DNA of 64,000 nt, taken from assembly GCF_003931565.1 (NCBI RefSeq), contig NZ_RRYI01000001.1, positions 930,001 through 994,000 of the forward strand, written 5' to 3'. Below, piece after piece: positions 58,675 through 64,000 of the stretch. A model generated the notes under the pieces. That model saw nothing but the letters and a program-made list of their open reading frames with translations, searched no databases and was not told the origin of the DNA. The DNA is from Caulobacter sp. 602-1. GTDB lineage: Bacteria > Pseudomonadota > Alphaproteobacteria > Caulobacterales > Caulobacteraceae. A program made the position numbers and the translations under genes. Positions within the stretch are counted from its first letter, which is position 1. Every line of letters begins with the position of its first letter.

Positions 58675-59988
58675 GTGACGACATCCTTGTCTGAGACTCC
58701 CCCGCGAGGCGGGGGAGTGGCCTCCGAAGACCGCTTCCGCCCGTGGCTGTTGCTGGCGGCGTTTAGCCTGCTGCTGTTCCTGATCACCGCCTCGACCTAC
58801 GGTTCGCTGGGCGTCGTCCTGCCGGCCATGATCGGCGAGCTGAAATGGAGCTTCGAGAAGGCGTTCCTGGGCTTTTCGGTGCTGGGCGTCTTCACCGGCG
58901 CCTCGTCGTGGCTGCCGGCCATCCTGATCCGCCGGATCGGCGTGCGCGGCACGCTGCTGCTGGGCGCGGCGGTGCTGGCGGGCGGGTTCCTGGGGCTGGC
59001 CAACTCCGAGAGCCTGCTCAGCTACTATGTCGGGGCGGCGGCCTGCGGCGTCGGCTTCCAGATGGCGGCGCTGATCCCCGGCACCCACGTCCTGTCGTCG
59101 CTGTTCCGCAAGCGCGCCCTGCCGTTTGGGATCTACTTCACCTTCGGCTCGCTGGGCGGCGCGGCCGGGCCGTGGATGACCCTGACCCTGATGGGCATGA
59201 GCGGCAATGACTGGCGAGCCTACTGGATCGTCCAGGCCGGACTGGCCGCCGTCGTCGGCCTGGTCTGCGCCATGATGGTCGGTGGCTCCAGGTGGCTGAA
59301 CCAGGCCGCCCACGAGGTCGATCTGGAAGTCGAACAAGAGGCCCGCGAGGCGCCGGCCAACGCTCGCGTTTACCGCACGGCCTACGAATGGACCGTGCCT
59401 CAGGCGCTGCGGACCCCGCAGTTCTACATCCTGGTGGCCGCCTATTTCAGTCACCTGCTGGTTGGGGTGACCGTGGCCAGCGTCTCGGTGACCCACCTGA
59501 CGGAGCTGGGCGTCGCCGCCGGCGTCGCGACGGTCGCGGCCGCGGCGCTTGCGGCCAAGATGCTGAGCCTGGAATCGCTGATGCAGACCCTGGCCCGCCT
59601 GGCTGGCGGGGCGCTGGGCGACCGGATCGATCCGCGCTGGTTGCTGATCTTCGCGCAAGGGATGCTGGTCATTGGCCTCTTGGCCCTGGCCAAGGCCGCT
59701 AGCCCCACCTTGATGCTGCTCTACGCCATCGGCACCGGCGTCGGCTTTGGCCTGACCGTGCTGGCCGTGACCGTGCTGTTGCTGAACTACTACGGCCGTC
59801 AGTCGAACCTGGAGCTGTTTTCCCTGACCTGCCTGGTCGGCGCGGTCTCGGCGGCGGGGCCGTTCATCGCCGGGGCCATGCGCGACCGGCTGGGCAGCTT
59901 CTCACCGACCTTCGAGCTGTTCGCGGCGGTGACGGCGGTGGTGTTCGTCGCCGTGCTGGCCATGCGGCCGCCCCAGGCGTCAGCCTGA
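58675..59988 (+). CDS. MFS transporter (oxalate/formate or monocarboxylate-type) with a repeat-encoded N-terminal tail
   Basis: The 437-residue carrier starts at GTG 58675, 2 bp after the receptor stop. It has 12 helices; the first is WLLLAAFSLLLFLITAS and motif A-type loops are visible (IRRIGVRG). The N-terminal tail residues 7-16 (ETPPRGGGVA) are coded by a perfect hairpin, 58696-58718, of the CTCCCCCGC family. A later start inside the frame is possible but lacks a better ribosome site. Confidence 0.85.
   Translation: MTTSLSETPPRGGGVASEDRFRPWLLLAAFSLLLFLITASTYGSLGVVLPAMIGELKWSFEKAFLGFSVLGVFTGASSWLPAILIRRIGVRGTLLLGAAVLAGGFLGLANSESLLSYYVGAAACGVGFQMAALIPGTHVLSSLFRKRALPFGIYFTFGSLGGAAGPWMTLTLMGMSGNDWRAYWIVQAGLAAVVGLVCAMMVGGSRWLNQAAHEVDLEVEQEAREAPANARVYRTAYEWTVPQALRTPQFYILVAAYFSHLLVGVTVASVSVTHLTELGVAAGVATVAAAALAAKMLSLESLMQTLARLAGGALGDRIDPRWLLIFAQGMLVIGLLALAKAASPTLMLLYAIGTGVGFGLTVLAVTVLLLNYYGRQSNLELFSLTCLVGAVSAAGPFIAGAMRDRLGSFSPTFELFAAVTAVVFVAVLAMRPPQASA
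58696..58718. repeat. B-family-like hairpin within the MFS gene
   Basis: ACTCCCCCGC-GAG-GCGGGGGAGT has a 10-bp perfect stem. It encodes the N-terminal tail of the MFS protein in frame and lies 21 bp after its start. Confidence 0.75.
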
Positions 59989-60000
59989 CCAGCATAGAAA

Positions 60001-60028
60001 AAGCCGCCCCGGCGAACCGGGGCGGCTT
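60001..60028. terminator. Bidirectional hairpin terminator
   Basis: A perfect 12-bp stem AAGCCGCCCCGG / CCGGGGCGGCTT has a CGAA loop, A-run before it (59998-60002) and T-rich sequence after it. It lies between the convergent MFS and TorF-type genes and probably serves both. Confidence 0.88.
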
Positions 60029-60057
60029 CGTCTTTTCGCGATTGAGCTCGAGCGAGC

Positions 60058-60759
60058 TTAGAACGCGGCCTTCAGGCTGACGGCCACGCGGCTGTCATAG
60101 ATCTTGCCGTAGCTGTGTTCGTCGGTGTCGTGATAGCGCACGTCGATCGTGGCGTTCTCGCCGAGCAGGAAGCCGACGCCGACGTTCCAGGTGTTGTAGT
60201 CGCCGTAGTTCTTGATTTCCTGGTGACCGACCGCGCCCGAGAGGGTGAAGTACTTGTTCAGCGGCAGGGCGGCGTTGCCTTCGTAATAGGTCGCGTCGCC
60301 ACCCTTGCCCGGCCATTCCGGCGAGTAGTAGACGGCGGCGCCCAGGGTCGCCGGACCGAAGGTGTGCGACGCGGCGGCCTTCAGTTCGGTGTAGCTGTTG
60401 GCGCCCGGTGCGCCGTTCTTGTCCTTGCGGTAGCCGTAGTACAGCACCCCGAAGTCGAACGAGGTGTCGCCCACGGTCGGCTTCACGCCGGCATAGAAGT
60501 CAACTTCCAGGTCCGGATCCGGCACGCCGAAGTCGACGTTCGAGGCCCAGGCGCCAGCGTAGAAGATGCCGTAACCGGCGTCGACGCCGCCCGAGATGGC
60601 CGGATCGCCCTGGGTCTGGCTGATGCCGCGGAACACGTAGTCGTTGGTGATGCCCAGGTTGAACGAGATGGTGGGCTTGGTGGCTTCCTGGGCCATTGCG
60701 GCGCCCGAGAGGGCGACGGTGGCGGCGGCTGCGGCCAGCACGATCTTCATGGTTTTCAT
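60058..60759 (-). CDS. TorF-family putative porin
   Basis: The 233-residue protein has a signal peptide (MKTMKIVLAAAAATVALSGA, cleavage near AMAQ) and a beta-barrel (SFNLGITNDYVFRGISQTQ is the family block; DPAISGGVDAGYGIFYAGAW follows; ends in Phe). TorF (TIGR02001) proteins are outer-membrane channels of unknown substrate. ATG 60759 has AGGGGA upstream. An upstream palindrome may be its operator. Confidence 0.9.
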   Translation of the reverse strand: MKTMKIVLAAAAATVALSGAAMAQEATKPTISFNLGITNDYVFRGISQTQGDPAISGGVDAGYGIFYAGAWASNVDFGVPDPDLEVDFYAGVKPTVGDTSFDFGVLYYGYRKDKNGAPGANSYTELKAAASHTFGPATLGAAVYYSPEWPGKGGDATYYEGNAALPLNKYFTLSGAVGHQEIKNYGDYNTWNVGVGFLLGENATIDVRYHDTDEHSYGKIYDSRVAVSLKAAF

Positions 60760-60820
60760 TTCTATCCCCTTATCTGTGTCGTTCCCCCGGGCTGTGGACC
60801 CGGAACCCCGACGCGCGCCT

Positions 60821-60832
60821 GCAAGCGCTTGC
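60821..60832. promoter_or_regulatory. Perfect palindrome upstream of the TorF-type gene
   Basis: GCAAGCGCTTGC is a 12-bp palindrome centred about 67 bp upstream of ATG 60759. It resembles a LacI-type core (AGCGCT). A second inverted repeat, GCTCAAA-G-TTTGAGC, lies at 60911-60925. Either could regulate this gene; no binding evidence exists. Confidence 0.4.
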
Positions 60833-61005
60833 GTCCCCCAAGGATTAGTTGAGGGCGTACCTTTTGTTGCAACCGGGGGACTCAAAGCGCCAGCGAGATC
60901 GGCGCCCAAAGCTCAAAGTTTGAGCGTAGTGTGACGCTTTTGCTTCAGAATGGACGCAGACAAGTCACAGGTGCTTAAAAAGACGATAGCGCTTGGCCTG
61001 TGGCT

Positions 61006-61806
61006 TTACCGCATTGAAAGACTTGCTCCGCCCAGGTGCAGGCCCGCATCGACAAGAAGTGTCTCGCCCGTAACGTGGCGGGATGCTGGCGAGGCCAGGA
61101 ACACTGCGGCGCCGGCGATGTCCTCGGCCGTCGAGGCGACCTTCAACGGCGTCGCCGCGGCGGCGCCCGCTCTCAGGCGTTCCATCGACTCGTCGGACAC
61201 ATCCTTGAACCAGGGCGTGTCGATGAAACCGGGGCAGATCGCGTTGACGCGGATGCGGGGGCCGAGCGACCGCGCCAGCGACAGAGTCATGGTGGTCATG
61301 GCGCCCTTGGAGGCAGCATAGGGCACCGACGAGCCGATCCCCTGGGCCGCCGCGATGGAGCTGGTGTTGACCACGGCGCCCGGCGACGGCGCGGCCTCCA
61401 GCAGCGCGCGGGCGGCGCGGACCATCTGGAAGGCGCCGACCACATTGACCGCGTAGAGCTTCAGGAAGTCCTCGGCGTTCACCGCGTCGAGGTCGGCGTG
61501 GTTGGGCGCGAACTTGGTCACGCCGGCGTTGTTGAACAGGGCGTCGATGCGGCCGGTCGGCGCGGCGGCCGCGACGATCTTCTTGCAGTCCTCGTCATTG
61601 GCGACGTCGCCCTGGACCAGAACGGCTTTCGAGCCCTCGGCCTCGACCAGGCGGACGGTCTCGGCGGCCTCGTCGGCGCTGCGGGCGTAGTTGACGACCA
61701 CCAGACCTGCGCCGCGCCGGGCGACCTCCACCGCGATCGCGCGGCCCAGGCCCGTGGAGGCCCCCGTGATCACCACCGTGAAGCCGTCGAAGTCCCGTCC
61801 CGACAT
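61006..61806 (-). CDS. Short-chain dehydrogenase/reductase
   Basis: The 266-residue SDR has the NAD(P) motif TGASTGLG (residues 14-21), the NNAG motif, Ser in VVNTSSIAAA, and the YxxxK catalytic motif in YAASKGA. The end LLVDAGLHLGG is typical. The N in the NYARSADE loop suggests NADP or NAD use cannot be fixed. The divergent gene is queF. A TetR-like operator covers the start region. Confidence 0.92.
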   Translation of the reverse strand: MSGRDFDGFTVVITGASTGLGRAIAVEVARRGAGLVVVNYARSADEAAETVRLVEAEGSKAVLVQGDVANDEDCKKIVAAAAPTGRIDALFNNAGVTKFAPNHADLDAVNAEDFLKLYAVNVVGAFQMVRAARALLEAAPSPGAVVNTSSIAAAQGIGSSVPYAASKGAMTTMTLSLARSLGPRIRVNAICPGFIDTPWFKDVSDESMERLRAGAAAATPLKVASTAEDIAGAAVFLASPASRHVTGETLLVDAGLHLGGASLSMR

Positions 61807-61816
61807 GGTTCTCTCC

Positions 61817-61830
61817 CAAACAAGTGTTTG
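61817..61830. promoter_or_regulatory. Candidate TetR-family operator upstream of the SDR
   Basis: CAAACA-AG-TGTTTG is a 6-2-6 inverted repeat, 11 bp upstream of the SDR start and just before its GGGAGA ribosome site. TetR-family regulators commonly use such sites. The regulator gene is not present in the window. Confidence 0.45.
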
Positions 61831-61891
61831 CGACCTTGTAGCGGCAGGCGCATGGCTTGTCTCGCGGGGCGCGGGAGCCTAAATCGCGCCG

Positions 61892-62347
61892 ATGACCGAT
61901 CTCAACGTCACCCAGCTGGGCCGCGTCGTCGACGCGCCCGAGAGCCCCGAAGCCGCCACCCTCGAGCGCGTGCCCAATCCGCAGCACGACGTGTTGTACC
62001 TGGCCCGCTTCGTCGCGCCGGAATTCACCTCGCTCTGCCCGGTCACCGGCCAGCCGGACTTCGCCCACCTGGTGATCGACTACGCGCCGGGCGATTGGCT
62101 GATCGAGAGCAAGTCGCTGAAGCTCTATCTGACCAGCTTCCGCAATCACGGCTCGTTCCACGAGGACTGCACTGTCAAGGTCGCCCGCAAGATCGTCGAG
62201 GTCGCCCAGCCACGCTGGCTGCGCATCGGCGGCTACTGGTACCCGCGCGGCGGCATCCCGATCGACGTCTTCTGGCAGACGGGCCCGGCGCCGGAAGGCC
62301 TGTGGGTCCCTGACCAGGGCGTGGCCCCGTATCGCGGCCGAGGCTGA
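61892..62347 (+). CDS. queF: NADPH-dependent preQ1 nitrile reductase QueF
   Basis: The 151-residue QueF reduces preQ0 to preQ1 in queuosine synthesis. Catalytic Cys49 ([11 protein letters not shown]) and Asp56 are present, as is the QueF signature ESKSLKLYL and NHGSFHED. It is the short (unimodular) form. A terminator lies just after it. Confidence 0.95.
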   Translation: MTDLNVTQLGRVVDAPESPEAATLERVPNPQHDVLYLARFVAPEFTSLCPVTGQPDFAHLVIDYAPGDWLIESKSLKLYLTSFRNHGSFHEDCTVKVARKIVEVAQPRWLRIGGYWYPRGGIPIDVFWQTGPAPEGLWVPDQGVAPYRGRG

Positions 62348-62353
62348 AAAGGC

Positions 62354-62390
62354 GTCGCCGCGCCTCTGAGGCGCGGCGACAGGGGTTTTT
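62354..62390 (+). terminator. Rho-independent terminator after queF
   Basis: A 12-bp stem GTCGCCGCGCCT / AGGCGCGGCGAC with a CTG loop is followed at a short distance by TTTTT (62386-62390). It ends queF transcription. Confidence 0.88.
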
Positions 62391-62599
62391 GGAGCAACCG
62401 CCCCGGACGGGGTTCACCTGTCTGAGGGATTTGGCCAGGGGCGCCTGGCCGAGGCGGTCGCGCCTTCATCGCCCAGCGGAGAAGCGCTGTCGGGTCTCGT
62501 GCGACCGGGCCGCGTGAGCGGGCGGCGGAGCGACGAAAGCGGACGCCGGCGCGCCGGACGCGGGCTGTGCTTTCGCCACCTTCGGCTACACTGGAAGGC

Positions 62600-63718
62600 A
62601 TGACCGCTCCGGACGCCGGCTCAAGATCTTCCCCTCTGTCGCGGCAGGCCGCGATCCTGACCCTGGGCGTCTGGGGGCTGGACATGCTGCTGTTCGGTTT
62701 GCCGTCCCTGGCCGCGGGCAAGCCGCCATTGGCCGGGGTGACAGCCAGCTATGTCCTGTTCGCAGCCCTGGGGCTGCTGCTGTCGATCCTGGTCTATCGG
62801 CGCGCGGGACTGACGACGCGCGAGGACGGGGCGATCCGGTTCGCCGCCCTGGTCCCGACCGTGCTCTGCCTCGCCGCGGTCATCGCCGTGTTCGACATGG
62901 TCGTCGGCGGTCCCGTGCGCGCCATGCTGGATGGCGCCCATCCGACGGGGCGGGCCATCGCGGCCCGCGCGGCCGGTCAGTTCCTGATGGCCGCCTGGAT
63001 GTTCGCCTTGCTGGGCGCGCTGTACCTGATGATGATCGCCCTGCGCGTCACCCACGAGCGCGAGCGGCAGCTGGCCGACGCCCGCGCCCAGGCCCTGGCC
63101 GCCGAGGCCCAGGCCAGCGCCGCGCGGCTGGCCGCCCTGCGCTACCAGCTCAATCCGCACTTCCTGTTCAACACCCTGAACGCCGTTTCGGCCTCGGTGG
63201 TCACCGGCCGCAACGACGAGGCCGAGTCGATGCTGGCCCGCCTGGCCGAGTTCCTGCGCCTGACCTTGGCGGCCGATCCCCAGGCGATCATCCCGCTCGA
63301 GGACGAGCTGGCGACCCTGCAGGCCTATCTGGAGATCGAGAGCGTCCGTTTCCGCGACCGGCTGGGCGTGGCGTTCTCGTGCCCGAACGAGCTGCTCGGC
63401 GCGCTGATCCCCAGCTTCGTGCTGCAGCCGCTTATCGAGAACGCGGTCAAGCACGGCGTCGCCCCCACCAGCCGGCCCGTGACCATCCGCCTCGAAGCCT
63501 CCCGCGACGGCGATGACCTGGTGGTGATCGTCGAGGACGACGGGGAGGCGGCGACCCAGGCGGCGAGCGGCATGGGCGTGGGCCTGACCAATGTCCGTCA
63601 GCGGCTGGAGGTGCTGTACGGCGCGCGCGGCGTCTTGCAGGCGGCTCCGCGAGAGCGCGGGTTCCTGGTGCTGATCCGCATCCCGCTGGCGCTGGAAACC
63701 CAGGCGAGGGCGGCCTGA
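62600..63718 (+). CDS. LytS-type sensor histidine kinase
   Basis: The 372-residue kinase has about four membrane segments (residues 16-155) then the His_kinase domain (AALRYQLNPHFLFNTLNAVS with the phosphoacceptor His) and a C-terminal HATPase (VLQPLIENAVKHGVAPT; GVGLTNVRQRLEVLYG). ATG 62600 has GGAAGG upstream. The stop overlaps the regulator start (TGATG). Confidence 0.92.
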   Translation: MTAPDAGSRSSPLSRQAAILTLGVWGLDMLLFGLPSLAAGKPPLAGVTASYVLFAALGLLLSILVYRRAGLTTREDGAIRFAALVPTVLCLAAVIAVFDMVVGGPVRAMLDGAHPTGRAIAARAAGQFLMAAWMFALLGALYLMMIALRVTHERERQLADARAQALAAEAQASAARLAALRYQLNPHFLFNTLNAVSASVVTGRNDEAESMLARLAEFLRLTLAADPQAIIPLEDELATLQAYLEIESVRFRDRLGVAFSCPNELLGALIPSFVLQPLIENAVKHGVAPTSRPVTIRLEASRDGDDLVVIVEDDGEAATQAASGMGVGLTNVRQRLEVLYGARGVLQAAPRERGFLVLIRIPLALETQARAA

Positions 63719-64000
63719 TGCGGCTGAAGGTCCTGCTGGTCGACGACGAGCCCGCCGCCCTGGAGCGGCTGACGGCCCTGTTCGATCAGATCCCCGATGT
63801 CGAACTGGTCGGCGTGGCCCGCAATGGTCGCGAGGCGGCGCAAGCCATCGCCGACCTGTCGCCCGATCTCGTGATGCTCGACATCCAGATGCCCGAGCTG
63901 AGCGGTCTGGCCCTGGCGTCCGAACTGCCGGCCGAGCACAGGCCCGAGATCGTCTTCGTCACCGCTTTCGAGGTCTATGCCGCCGACGCCTTCGCGGTGG
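63718..64000 (+). CDS. LytTR-type response regulator, N-terminal part (cut by window end)
   Basis: The reading frame is open from ATG 63718 to the last base. It encodes a receiver domain: MRLKVLLVDDEP at the start, phosphoacceptor Asp55 in LVMLDIQMPEL and the Thr in VFVTAFEVYAADAF. The C-terminal DNA-binding domain (LytTR expected from the kinase type) lies beyond the window, so its type is inferred from the partner. Confidence 0.88.
   Translation, partial: MRLKVLLVDDEPAALERLTALFDQIPDVELVGVARNGREAAQAIADLSPDLVMLDIQMPELSGLALASELPAEHRPEIVFVTAFEVYAADAFAV

Noticed and set aside
60911..60925. Second palindrome GCTCAAAGTTTGAGC as a main promoter operator for the TorF-type gene
   Set aside because: It is about 150 bp from the start, with no nearby promoter elements that can be seen; kept only as a note in the operator entry.

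Overview
The window is high-GC alphaproteobacterial DNA that looks like a Caulobacter, or a very close Caulobacteraceae relative. The reasons are very high GC with dense GC-ending codons, many GTG/TTG starts, overlapping start/stop junctions, Tat-exported oxidoreductases, TonB receptors, and a structural cluster of the Caulobacter/Rhodobacter gene transfer agent (GTA) type. No ribosomal RNA, CRISPR array, integrase or transposase was seen. This assignment comes from family recognition only; no database search was run.

Layout. 1-6.5 kb: end of a histidine kinase; a Tat-exported flavin amine oxidase paired with a c-type cytochrome; an ArsR-type regulator with an AHSA1/SRPBCC partner between two direct copies of a palindromic repeat; a ketoglutarate-semialdehyde-type dehydrogenase with a LacI-like operator; an MpaB/DUF2236 protein. 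6.6-20.3 kb: the GTA cluster (gp1-like, terminase, portal, protease, capsid, connector, tail genes, tape measure, baseplate/hub, peptidase, megatron). It contains several REP-doublet (REPIN-like) elements, one of which carries a DUF559 endonuclease gene and another of which is translated in frame inside the gp14 peptidase gene. A DUF805 membrane protein gene also sits inside. An exact IHF consensus lies just upstream of the first GTA gene.

20.4-34.7 kb: DnaJ-like chaperone; PepSY protein with a PhoB-type response regulator and kinase; a large unknown protein; the cytochrome c maturation genes ccmI-ccmE-ccmF-ccmH; an HtrA/DegP-type protease followed by a second two-component pair; a Tat-exported PLP lyase. 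34.7-48.5 kb: a MITE-like palindrome, an M56/BlaR-type gene with a BlaI-like operator but no blaI, a D-amino-acid-oxidase family lipoprotein whose segments are circularly permuted, glnE, an EF-hand/ECF sigma/anti-sigma/metal-sensor-like operon, dipeptidase, radC, map, sfsA, a CinA-like protein, an XRE regulator and an unusual tRNA-Leu(CAA)-like gene.

48.5-64 kb: a COG1228 amidohydrolase; a GAF/PAS hybrid kinase; a metN-metI-(two small genes)-metQ transporter followed by a GntR regulator, a TonB receptor and an MFS carrier that look like one uptake module; a TorF-type outer-membrane protein; an SDR; queF; and a LytS/LytR-type pair cut by the window end. The most unusual signals are the DUF559-in-REPIN element, the in-frame repeat in GTA gp14, and the permuted D-amino-acid oxidase.
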